Source of the DNA: Chloroflexota bacterium
GTDB taxonomy: Bacteria > Chloroflexota > Dormibacteria > CF-121
NCBI GenBank assembly: GCA_005882525.1
Contig: VBGO01000212.1
Coordinates: 1-15,356 of the forward strand
Direction of reading: 5' to 3'
DNA: 15,356 nt
Shown here: in pieces, positions 1 through 6,144 of the stretch
Position numbering within the stretch: position 1 is the first letter of the stretch
How the letters are laid out: each line of letters begins with the position of its first letter
Notes under the pieces: generated by a model
Database searches by the model: none
What the model saw: only the letters and a program-made list of their open reading frames with translations
What the model was told of the DNA's origin: nothing
Position numbers and translations under genes: made by a program

Positions 1-393
1 ACCTACAACCGACAGCTGCTGGACGCGCTCTACATGGCATCGGGCGGCGGTCATACCGAAAACAGCGAGTACGGCTTCATTCGCTGGAACCACGGTCTGA
101 AGATGGCAGTCAACCTTCCCTATCTCCGCGGGATCACGGATCCGCTGGACCGGGCGCCCTCGTGGCAGGTGGGTCCGTTCTCCGCAACCGATGCCGCGCA
201 GGTCCTGCGCGATAACGACGAGGACCTGGGCGATCGCCTCGTCGGGATCGACATCCTGCAAAAGGGCCCATCCGGACGGGTGCTCGGTGTTCGGCTGCGC
301 GGCAGCAGCAAGACCGACGAGATCAGCGGCCCAGTGCTGCGCGCCTGGTTCGGGCTCCCCGATACGCTGGTCGAGATTATTGGCGGTGGCTGA
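1..393 (+). CDS. SpoIID/LytB-domain protein, C-terminal part (5' end outside window)
   Basis: The frame is open from base 1, so the gene begins before the window; about 130 residues are visible before TGA at 391-393. The visible part matches the C-terminal half of the SpoIID/LytB domain. It has an ALYMASGGGHTENSEY segment like the family's 'SASSGGxTxxS' motif, then PYLRGITDPLD (the family's 'pYL..V.dp.d'), then a tryptophan, and finally a SGRVLGVRLRG...VLRAWFGLPDT segment like the usual 'sGRv..v.i.G...v.g..fR..lGL.St' ending. SpoIID cleaves glycan strands of peptidoglycan during Bacillus engulfment. LytB-type relatives occur widely in non-sporulating bacteria, so this gene alone does not show sporulation. 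The catalytic glutamate lies upstream and cannot be inspected. An in-frame ATG at 34 lies inside the domain and is unlikely to be the real start. Confidence 0.8.
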   Translation, partial: TYNRQLLDALYMASGGGHTENSEYGFIRWNHGLKMAVNLPYLRGITDPLDRAPSWQVGPFSATDAAQVLRDNDEDLGDRLVGIDILQKGPSGRVLGVRLRGSSKTDEISGPVLRAWFGLPDTLVEIIGGG

Positions 394-420
394 CCGGTGA
401 ACTCCATGACGCTATGCAAT

Positions 421-447
421 AAAAACCCGCCAGCGCCGGCTGGCGGG
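421..447 (-). terminator. Rho-independent terminator of the SnoaL-like gene
   Basis: A perfect 9-bp stem (CCCGCCAGC / GCTGGCGGG, 426-434 and 439-447) encloses a 4-nt loop. Read on the minus strand it is followed by five Ts (421-425), so it terminates the SnoaL-like gene. On the plus strand the stem is followed by CAAGATCG with no T-run, so it is at best a weak stop for the SpoIID-type gene converging from the left. Confidence 0.85.
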
Positions 448-472
448 CAAGATCGGACTCAGTCGGGTCGCG

Positions 473-886
473 CTAGTTCTGGAGAGACTCCTTCAGCTGC
501 TCGGTATCGCTGGCGATCCAGGCCTCACTGACCTTGCCCTGGTCGTTGACGTGGAAGACGAAGACCTGCTGGTCCTTGTAAGTCTTCCCGTTCCTCGTGA
601 CGGTTGCCGTCACGAGCGCGGCGACATGGCTGTCACTCGCCAGGATGTCGTGAATATCCTGTTTGATGTCCTGGAACGTCTGCGCGTAATCCATGATGTT
701 GGCCAGGGTCGCCTGCTTGCCTTTGTAATCCTTGCCGAACTTGGTCGAGCCGCGGCCATGCCAGACGACATCATCGGTGAAGCTGTCGCCGACGGTCTGC
801 AGATCCCCGCGCCCGAACGCATCAAATGCCTGGCGCACACGTTCGACTTTCTGCTGGGTGGTCAACTTGGTCCCGGCTTCTGCCAT
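473..886 (-). CDS. SnoaL-like / NTF2-fold protein
   Basis: 137 residues. The opening pattern VERVRQAFDAFGRGDLQTVGDSFTDD-VVWHGRG is typical of SnoaL-like polyketide cyclase/NTF2-fold proteins: an N-terminal helix, a 'G D' turn, then a strand ending in a W-H pair inside the cone-shaped pocket. The rest alternates strands and helices (HVAALVTATVTRNGKTYKDQQVFVFHV, then KVSEAWIASDTEQL). Length is normal for a single-domain member. No signal peptide or membrane segment is visible. The start is well supported: GAGGAGGG lies 5-6 nt before ATG (886-884). The gene is monocistronic, with its own promoter (956-983) and terminator (421-447). Members include isomerases, cyclases and many proteins of unknown role; the sequence does not identify a substrate. 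Confidence 0.85.
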   Translation of the reverse strand: MAEAGTKLTTQQKVERVRQAFDAFGRGDLQTVGDSFTDDVVWHGRGSTKFGKDYKGKQATLANIMDYAQTFQDIKQDIHDILASDSHVAALVTATVTRNGKTYKDQQVFVFHVNDQGKVSEAWIASDTEQLKESLQN

Positions 887-955
887 CTAGCCCTCCTCTG
901 AGCCTGCGAAGGCTCAAAGCCAAGCCCTTTCGGGCGGCTGCCGTCTACGGCCCCG

Positions 956-983
956 ACTATAGACTGGCTGGCGGGCCTGTCAA
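956..983 (-). promoter_or_regulatory. Sigma70-type promoter of the SnoaL-like gene, with structured leader
   Basis: On the minus strand a perfect -35 TTGACA (983-978) is followed after 16 bp by TATAGT (961-956). Transcription should start near 949, giving a leader of about 62 nt. The leader contains two short hairpin-forming stretches, AGCCT/AGGCT at 901-914 and GCCC/GGGC at about 924-936, and ends in a strong Shine-Dalgarno (GAGGAGG). This is among the best promoter matches in the window and suggests the gene is well expressed. Confidence 0.75.
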
Positions 984-1090
984 GAACAAAGGGGCGCGGA
1001 CTGCTCTTCGAGGCTCGACGCTATCGCCAAGGGTGAGCGACTCTACGGCACGCTCAAGCTCGTCAATACGGCCCCCTAAGAACGATCCCC

Positions 1091-1123
1091 TGAAAAGAAA
1101 AAGACCGCCGAAACACGGCGGTC
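1091..1123 (-). terminator. Rho-independent terminator of clpC
   Basis: An 8-bp perfect stem (GACCGCCG / CGGCGGTC, 1103-1110 and 1116-1123) has a 5-nt loop. On the minus strand it is followed by TTTTTCTTTTC (1102 down to about 1092). It lies 24 nt past the clpC stop codon. The stretch 984-1090 between this terminator and the SnoaL promoter shows no supportable gene. Confidence 0.88.
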
Positions 1124-1146
1124 TCGATCGAAGTCTTGTGCGGGGC

Positions 1147-3192
1147 TTAGCTTTCGCCCTTGCCCTTTCCGGCGACGGGCTCCTTAGGCGGCTTCTCGGG
1201 CTTCTCCGGCTTCTCTGCCTTCGTCTCCCGCGGCTTGATGATTGGCGTCAGCTTGATCTGACCGTCCGTCAGCTCCACCAGCACCGAGTCGCCGGCGCTG
1301 AACTTCGTCGTGAGCAGCGTTTCGGAAAGGGGATCCTCGATCAGACGCTGGATCACGCGCCGCAGCGGGCGGGCACCGTAGATCTTGTCGTACCCCTCCT
1401 TGGCCAGGAAGTCCTTGGCCTCGCTGGTGACCTCGAGCTTCATCTCGTGCTCCTCGAGGCGCTGGGCGACCTTGATGACCAGCAGGTCGACGATCTGCCG
1501 CATCTCGGCTGGGGAGAGGGCCTTGAAGACGACCACGGCGTCGACGCGGTTCAGGAACTCGGGACGGAAGGTCTTCTTCAGCTCGTCCATGATCTTCTCG
1601 CGCATCTTGCCGTGCTCTTTTTCTTCCTGGCTGGTGCTCGGCATCGATGGTTGAAAGCCCATCGAGGTCGTCGCCTGCTGAAGATTCGTCACGCCGATGT
1701 TCGAGGTCATGATCACGATCGTGTTCGCGAAGTTGACCTGCTTGCCTTTCGCGTCGGCGAGCCGGCCATCCTCCAGAATCTGGAGCAGCATGTTGAAGAC
1801 TTCGGGATGCGCCTTTTCGATCTCGTCGAACAGCACTACCGAGTAGGGGCGCCGCCGGATCGCCTCGGTGAGCTGACCGCCCTCGTCGTAGCCAACGTAG
1901 CCGGGCGGTGAGCCGACCAGCCGCGCGGTCGTGTGCCGCTCCATGAACTCCGACATGTCGAGCCGGACGATGGCGTCCTCGTTCTCGAACAGGAATCGGG
2001 CCAGCTGGCGAGCCAGCTCGGTCTTGCCGACTCCGGTGGGCCCCAGGAAGATGAAGGAGCCGATCGGGCGGCGCGCATCCTTGAGTCCGGCGCGCGCGCG
2101 GCGCACCGCCTGGGAGATGACCTTGACGGCATCCTCCTGGCCGATCAGGCGGGCGTGGATGTCGTCTTCCATGCGGAGCAGGCGGGTCGACTCCTCCTCC
2201 ACCAGTCGCGACACCGGTACGCCGGTCCAGGAGCTGACGATCTCGGCGATGTGCTCCTCGTTGACCTCGGGCACGGTCGCGCCGAGCTTATCGCGCCACT
2301 CCATCTCTTCCTTGACGTACTTGTCCTTGAGCTTCTTCTCCTTGTCGCGGAAGGAGGCAGCCGTCTCGTAGTCCTGGTTGGCGATCGCCTCTTCCTTCTT
2401 GATCTGAAGGTCGCGAATCTCCTTCTGCATCGTCTTGAGGTCTGGCGGCGTCGTGGTCAGCTTCATGCGGACCCGGGCCGAGGCCTCATCCATCAGGTCG
2501 ATCGCCTTGTCCGGCAGCGACCGGTCGGACACGTAGCGCACCGACAATTCGGCGGCAGCCTTGATCGCCTTGTCGGTCACCGTGACCCGGTGGTGCTTCT
2601 CGTACAGCGCCTTGACGCCGTGCAGGATCGAGATGGTCTCGATCAGCGTCGGCTCGTCGACGAAGACCGGCTGGAAGCGACGTTCGAGCGCGGCATCCTT
2701 CTCGATGTACTTGCGGTACTCGTTCAGGGTGGTGGCGCCGATGCACTGGATCTCGCCGCGCGCCAGCGCCGGCTTGAGGATGTTGGCAGCGTCGATGGCG
2801 CCTTCCGCCGCGCCCGCCCCGACCAGGGTGTGCAGCTCATCGATGAAGAGCACCACCTCGCGGCTGGACCGGATCTCGTCGAGGATCTTCTTCAAGCGTT
2901 CCTCGAACTCGCCGCGGTACTTGGTGCCGGCAACCAGCGCGCCCATGTCGAGCGTGAGCACCCGCTTGCCGCGCAGCGACTCGGGGATGTTCCCCAGCAC
3001 GATCTGCTGAGCCAGGCCCTCGGCGATCGCGGTCTTGCCGACGCCGGGCTCGCCGATCAGCGCCGGATTGTTCTTGGTGCGACGCGACAGGATCTGCACC
3101 ACCCGCTCGATCTCGGTCTCGCGACCGATCACCGGGTCGAGCGTGTTCTTGGCGGCCAGGTCTGTGAGGTCGCGGCAGAACTGGTCGAGCAC
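1147..3192 (-). CDS. clpC: ClpC-type AAA+ unfoldase, ATPase modules (downstream reading frame)
   Basis: 681 residues carrying both ATPase modules of ClpC, the hexameric unfoldase that feeds substrates to ClpP. Visible motifs: Walker A GEPGVGKT (47-54) and Walker B VVLFIDE (113-119) in module 1; a middle region with a UVR-type helix pair (about 263-298, NQDYETAASFRDKEKKL); Walker A GPTGVGKT (384-391) and Walker B VVLFDE (452-457) in module 2; and a D2 C-terminal domain with YGARPLRR (605-612). The tail (about 652-681) is Lys/Glu/Pro-rich. The frame opens at a GTG (3192-3190) with no convincing Shine-Dalgarno; an in-frame TGA lies 21 nt upstream. The N-domain is encoded by the overlapping upstream frame (3129-3647). 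Restoring one base near 3192-3205 would give a single protein of about 833 residues, the normal ClpC length. It is therefore either one gene broken by an indel or sequence error, a programmed -1 shift, or a truly split ClpC. Confidence 0.9.
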   Translation of the reverse strand: MLDQFCRDLTDLAAKNTLDPVIGRETEIERVVQILSRRTKNNPALIGEPGVGKTAIAEGLAQQIVLGNIPESLRGKRVLTLDMGALVAGTKYRGEFEERLKKILDEIRSSREVVLFIDELHTLVGAGAAEGAIDAANILKPALARGEIQCIGATTLNEYRKYIEKDAALERRFQPVFVDEPTLIETISILHGVKALYEKHHRVTVTDKAIKAAAELSVRYVSDRSLPDKAIDLMDEASARVRMKLTTTPPDLKTMQKEIRDLQIKKEEAIANQDYETAASFRDKEKKLKDKYVKEEMEWRDKLGATVPEVNEEHIAEIVSSWTGVPVSRLVEEESTRLLRMEDDIHARLIGQEDAVKVISQAVRRARAGLKDARRPIGSFIFLGPTGVGKTELARQLARFLFENEDAIVRLDMSEFMERHTTARLVGSPPGYVGYDEGGQLTEAIRRRPYSVVLFDEIEKAHPEVFNMLLQILEDGRLADAKGKQVNFANTIVIMTSNIGVTNLQQATTSMGFQPSMPSTSQEEKEHGKMREKIMDELKKTFRPEFLNRVDAVVVFKALSPAEMRQIVDLLVIKVAQRLEEHEMKLEVTSEAKDFLAKEGYDKIYGARPLRRVIQRLIEDPLSETLLTTKFSAGDSVLVELTDGQIKLTPIIKPRETKAEKPEKPEKPPKEPVAGKGKGES

Positions 3193-3647
3193 TCTTCGTC
3201 GAGCCCACTCTCATGGAGCAAGCGGTCGATCTCGCCGCGGACCTTCTCGAGGTTGGCGCCGAGGTCCTCGAGGACGTGGGCGGCGATCCCCTCACCTTCG
3301 ATCAGGAGGCCGAGCAGCAAGTGCTCGGTGCCGACGTAGTTGTTGCCCATCCGGCGGGCTTCCTCGAAGGAGATCTCGATGACCTTCTTGACCCGCGAGG
3401 TAGGGATGATCTGCTGGATGATGATGCGCTCGTTCCGCCCCAGCACCGACTCGATGGTGGCGCGGACTTTGTTGATCTCGACCCCGAGGTTGTTCAGCAC
3501 CTTGGCGGCGAGGCCCTCGCCTTCGCGCAGCAGCCCAAGGAGCAAGTGCTCGGTGCCGATATAAGAATGGTGCGAGCGCTCGGCCTCTTCCTGGGCCAGC
3601 GTCAGGACTTTCTTCGCTCGCTCCGTAAATCGCTCAAAGGGGTACAA
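3129..3647 (-). CDS. clpC: ClpC N-terminal domain (upstream reading frame, breaks in linker)
   Basis: 172 residues in this frame; the first ~152 are authentic ClpC. Two Clp_N repeats are visible, each containing Y(I/V)GTEHLLLGLL (29-40 and 104-115). They bind adaptors and substrates in ClpC proteins. After HESGLDEE (about 145-152) the frame runs out of phase with the ATPase part: residues 153-172 are a Ser/Thr/Arg-rich readthrough to a stop at 3129. The start is TTG (3647-3645) preceded by GGAGG at 7-nt spacing, the best Shine-Dalgarno around here. The linker between N-domain and ATPase module is short compared with Bacillus ClpC. No homopolymer lies at the break, so a simple homopolymer sequencing error is not an obvious explanation. 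Confidence 0.88.
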   Translation of the reverse strand: MYPFERFTERAKKVLTLAQEEAERSHHSYIGTEHLLLGLLREGEGLAAKVLNNLGVEINKVRATIESVLGRNERIIIQQIIPTSRVKKVIEISFEEARRMGNNYVGTEHLLLGLLIEGEGIAAHVLEDLGANLEKVRGEIDRLLHESGLDEECSTSSAATSQTWPPRTRSTR

Positions 3648-3680
3648 CCAAAATCCTCCGACTAAGTTCTCTGCTACTTA

Positions 3681-3703
3681 TTACGATACCCGGATTCTCG
3701 TAA
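3681..3703. promoter_or_regulatory. Inverted repeat in the clpC upstream region
   Basis: TTACGA (3681-3686) and TCGTAA (3698-3703) form perfect 6-bp arms separated by 11 bp, centred about 45 bp upstream of the clpC TTG start. It matches neither CIRCE (HrcA) nor the tandem CtsR heptad as I know them. It may be an operator for an unrecognised stress regulator or a leader hairpin. Arms this short can arise by chance. Confidence 0.35.
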
Positions 3704-3799
3704 GACTTCCCGCCTGGAACTGCGGATCGGTCCGCTTGCTGAGACGTTAGGGAGTTACCACTGCTCGGGTACGCCTAAACAATCGTTCTCGGAAGCATA

Positions 3800-3829
3800 G
3801 CGCAAACTCAGGCCTGAATACGCGCAAAC
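3800..3829. promoter_or_regulatory. Phased direct repeat with central palindrome upstream of clpC
   Basis: GCGCAAAC occurs at 3800-3807 and again at 3822-3829, a start-to-start distance of 22 bp (about two helical turns). Between them lies the perfect 10-bp palindrome TCAGGCCTGA (3808-3817). It sits about 150-180 bp upstream of clpC, between clpC and the end of the upstream S1-protein gene. A TATGCT (-10-like on the minus strand, 3799-3794) directly follows the inner repeat, but I see no matching -35. I saw no clear terminator between the S1-protein gene and clpC. Confidence 0.3.
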
Positions 3830-3869
3830 CTCTAATAATCCCTTAGCAGAGGAGACCGCCGATCGGCCC

Positions 3870-5087
3870 CTATTCCTGCGGGGCGGCGCTTACCTCAGCG
3901 TAGATGGGCTCGCGTTCCGGAACCCGCTCGATCTCGCCCGGGTAGTCGGAAGCCTCGGCGTCCTCGCCACGCCCGCCCGGCGGCGGTTCCTCCGCTTGCT
4001 TGAGGGAGAGGCTGATCCGGCGGCGGCTGCGATCCGCCTGGAGGACCCGAACCTTGAGTTTCTGCCCGACCTGGACGACGTCCTCGGTGTGCTCGACATG
4101 CTCCCAGGCCAGCTCCGAAATGTGCAGCAGGCCCTCGATGCCGTCGCCGATCTGGAGGAAGGCGCCGTACTTCTTGATCTTGGTGACCTCGCCCTCGACG
4201 ATGGCACCGGGCGGGAAGCGCTTCTCGATGTGATCCCAGGGGTCCTGTCCCAACTGGCGGAGGCTGAGCGAGATCCGCGACGTCTCAGGGTCCAGCTTGA
4301 TGACCTTGACCTGCACGTCCTGGCCCACCTGCAACACATCGCCGACGTTGGCGACCCGGTCCCAGGAGAGCTCGGAGATATGGATAAGCCCGTCGGCTGC
4401 GCCCAGGTTGACGAAGGCTCCGTAGGTCGTCAGGCCGGAGACTTTGCCCTGGATCTCATCGCCGATCTTCAGCTTTTCGAAGAGCTCGCCACGCTGGCGG
4501 GCCCGGTCCTCGTCGAACGCCGCCTTCTGGCTGACGATCAGCCGGTTGCGCTTGCGGTTGACCTCGAGGATCTTCACGCCGATCCGCTGGCCGACCAGCT
4601 CCTGCAGGTTCGAGCTGTAGGTGCGGGAGACCTGCGAGGTCGGCAGGAAGCCGCGCAGCCCCAGGATGTTGACGATCAGGCCGCCCTTGTTCTGCTCGCG
4701 GACCTCGGCGTCCATCATCTCGCCAGAGGCCTGCTGGTCCTGCGCCTTCAGCCAGACCGACTCGGCGCGGGCGCGGCGGAGCGACAGCACGACGTTGCCG
4801 TCCTCGTTTTCGGGCTGCAGGACGAAGACCTTGATGTGGTCGCCGGCGTGCAGATCGGGCGTTCCGGCCTCACGCGTCCCCAGTTCGCGGCTGGAGATGA
4901 CCCCTTCGGATTTCGAGCCGACATCGACCAGGACCTCATCGGGATCGACCCGGACGACGACGCCGTCGATGATGTCGCCGTGGGCTATCCGCTTACTGGA
5001 AGCTTCCTCCTGGTTGAGGAACTCCTCCATCGTCGCGGTTCCGCTCTGCGAGTCGGACGAGTCCTGAGAAAGCTCGAAATCAGACAA
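3870..5087 (-). CDS. rpsA: Multi-domain S1 RNA-binding protein (ribosomal protein S1-like)
   Basis: 405 residues with four S1 domains in tandem: about 35-104 (GDIIDGVVVRVDPDEVLVDVG...), 121-188 (degenerate, with GLRGFLPTSQV), 206-277 (VSGLTTYGAFVNLGAADGLIHISELSWD) and 293-363 (VTKIKKYGAFLQIGDGIEGLLHISELAWEH). Domains 3 and 4 are the most canonical. This is the arrangement of short Gram-positive-type S1 proteins, which bind mRNA and can associate with the 30S subunit; the six-domain E. coli form is longer. The C-terminus (365-405) is acidic and Pro/Gly-rich. The chosen start is TTG (5087-5085), preceded at about 10 nt by AAGGTGGTG, close to a full Shine-Dalgarno. ATG at residue 20 (MEEFLNQ) is an alternative. 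The gene diverges from the patatin-like gene and lies 222 bp upstream of clpC. Confidence 0.9.
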   Translation of the reverse strand: MSDFELSQDSSDSQSGTATMEEFLNQEEASSKRIAHGDIIDGVVVRVDPDEVLVDVGSKSEGVISSRELGTREAGTPDLHAGDHIKVFVLQPENEDGNVVLSLRRARAESVWLKAQDQQASGEMMDAEVREQNKGGLIVNILGLRGFLPTSQVSRTYSSNLQELVGQRIGVKILEVNRKRNRLIVSQKAAFDEDRARQRGELFEKLKIGDEIQGKVSGLTTYGAFVNLGAADGLIHISELSWDRVANVGDVLQVGQDVQVKVIKLDPETSRISLSLRQLGQDPWDHIEKRFPPGAIVEGEVTKIKKYGAFLQIGDGIEGLLHISELAWEHVEHTEDVVQVGQKLKVRVLQADRSRRRISLSLKQAEEPPPGGRGEDAEASDYPGEIERVPEREPIYAEVSAAPQE

Positions 5088-5162
5088 ACCAGTAGGCCAC
5101 CACCTTGTGTTATTGGAACTCGTTGGTCGTCAGGTTGTTAGCAGGAGCGCGAGTCACCCTGA

Positions 5163-5171
5163 AGTATAGCA
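5163..5171 (-). promoter_or_regulatory. Extended -10 promoter of the S1-protein gene
   Basis: On the minus strand TGC-TATACT (5171-5163) is an extended -10 element (TGnTATACT, 5 of 6 in the hexamer). No good -35 is seen at 16-18 bp, which is typical of extended -10 promoters. Transcription should start near 5156, leaving a leader of about 69 nt before TTG. Confidence 0.5.
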
Positions 5172-5210
5172 ACCAGGCCTTGTCGTCATTCCGAAAAACG
5201 AGTTCCGCCA

Positions 5211-5240
5211 TAGACGTCGCCAACGATACTTGCCTAAACT
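5211..5240 (+). promoter_or_regulatory. Putative promoter of the patatin-like gene, consistent with leaderless start
   Basis: TAGACG (5211-5216, 4 of 6 to TTGACA), an 18-bp spacer and TAAACT (5235-5240) precede the ATG at 5250 by only 9 nt. The expected transcription start (about 5247-5250) coincides with the ATG, and no Shine-Dalgarno is present. This suggests leaderless translation. Confidence 0.4.
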
Positions 5241-5249
5241 AAAACTGTC

Positions 5250-6119
5250 ATGCTGCACTGGCGGCGCGACCGGACCGCATTCGCGATTTCCGGCGGCGGC
5301 GCGCGGGGGGCCGCCCAGGTGGGCATGCTGCGCGCCCTGATCGAGCGCGATATCGTGCCAGATTTGATCGTTGGCGTCTCGATCGGCGCCTGGAACGGCG
5401 CCTGGCTCGCCCACCGGCCCGACCTCGAGTGGGTGAAGCAACTGGAATACGTCTGGCACCAGGTCACCCGCCGCACCCTGGACATGGTCTGGTGGCGGGC
5501 CGCCCGGAACATGGTGCGGCGCAGGCCGTCCCTCTACGAGGGTGGCGGGCTCTCCCGCTTCATCGCCCGGCACCTCCAGGTATCCAACTTCGAGGACCTG
5601 GCGGTGCCCTTTCACACGGTCGCCATCGATCTGACCATGGGAACGAAGGCGGTCTTCTCGCACGGCCCTCTGGGGCCCGCAGTGCTCGCGTCCTCCGCCA
5701 TTCCGGGCGTGTTCCCGCCGGTCGTGATCAAGGGGCGGCAGCACGTGGACGGTGGCCTGGTCGACCCGACCGGGCTGGACACGGCGATCGAGCTGGGAGC
5801 CCGGCGCGTCTTCGTGCTGGATTCGGGCTACGCTGGCCGGCTACCGGCCCCGCTGGGGTCGATGAACGCGATCGTCGACCACACCTTCCAGGTCGCGGCC
5901 CAGCACCGGACCCGCTGGACGATCAAGCAGATGGGCCGTTCGGTGGAGATCATCCACCTCCGGCCGGACGCCGGCTTCCTGCGTCACTCGATGGACTTTG
6001 GCGCCACCGACTTCTACCTGAACGAGGGCTACCGCTACGCGTCCGAGATCCTCGATGCCCGGCGCAAGCGCCGTCGCCTCCCAGAGCTCGCGCCGGTCGC
6101 GGCAGCCGTGTATCACTAG
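5250..6119 (+). CDS. Patatin-like phospholipase family protein
   Basis: 289 residues, one patatin-like alpha/beta hydrolase domain. All three signature elements are present: the oxyanion-hole loop SGGGARG (14-20), the nucleophile elbow GVSIG with Ser44 (42-46), and the catalytic Asp in VDGG (Asp167). Together these form the Ser-Asp dyad used by this family to hydrolyse acyl esters of phospholipids or lysophospholipids. No signal peptide or clear membrane segment is seen, so a cytoplasmic or peripheral membrane role is likely, as for the bacterial RssA/YlbK-type single-domain members. The C-terminus ends in an Arg/Lys-rich stretch (RRKRRR, about 272-277). The ATG at 5250 lacks a Shine-Dalgarno but sits close behind a -10 element. 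The gene stands alone and converges on the nadC-like gene with only 25 bp between stop codons and no visible terminator. The physiological substrate cannot be inferred. Confidence 0.88.
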   Translation: MLHWRRDRTAFAISGGGARGAAQVGMLRALIERDIVPDLIVGVSIGAWNGAWLAHRPDLEWVKQLEYVWHQVTRRTLDMVWWRAARNMVRRRPSLYEGGGLSRFIARHLQVSNFEDLAVPFHTVAIDLTMGTKAVFSHGPLGPAVLASSAIPGVFPPVVIKGRQHVDGGLVDPTGLDTAIELGARRVFVLDSGYAGRLPAPLGSMNAIVDHTFQVAAQHRTRWTIKQMGRSVEIIHLRPDAGFLRHSMDFGATDFYLNEGYRYASEILDARRKRRRLPELAPVAAAVYH

Positions 6120-6144
6120 GGACCAACCAGAGCGAGCGAGCGGG

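Noticed and set aside
1..393. SpoIID-domain gene as evidence for sporulation
   Set aside because: SpoIID/LytB-domain proteins are common in non-spore-formers, and no spo genes are seen here; spoIIE is absent from its usual Bacillus neighbourhood.
438..975. GGCTGGCGGG shared between the SnoaL terminator stem (438-447) and its promoter spacer (966-975)
   Set aside because: A single 10-bp match in GC-rich sequence, with no extension on either side, is easily chance.
826..1911. Long plus-strand open frame opposite clpC, and similar long frames opposite clpC, the S1-protein gene, ftsH, tilS and panB
   Set aside because: All are GC-rich mirror frames of well-supported genes on the other strand, with no recognisable domains.
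3192..3205. Classical programmed -1 slippery heptamer at the clpC frame break
   Set aside because: The overlap (GACGAAGAGTGCTCGACC) has no X XXY YYZ heptamer and no obvious downstream pseudoknot, so a programmed shift of the usual kind is not supported.
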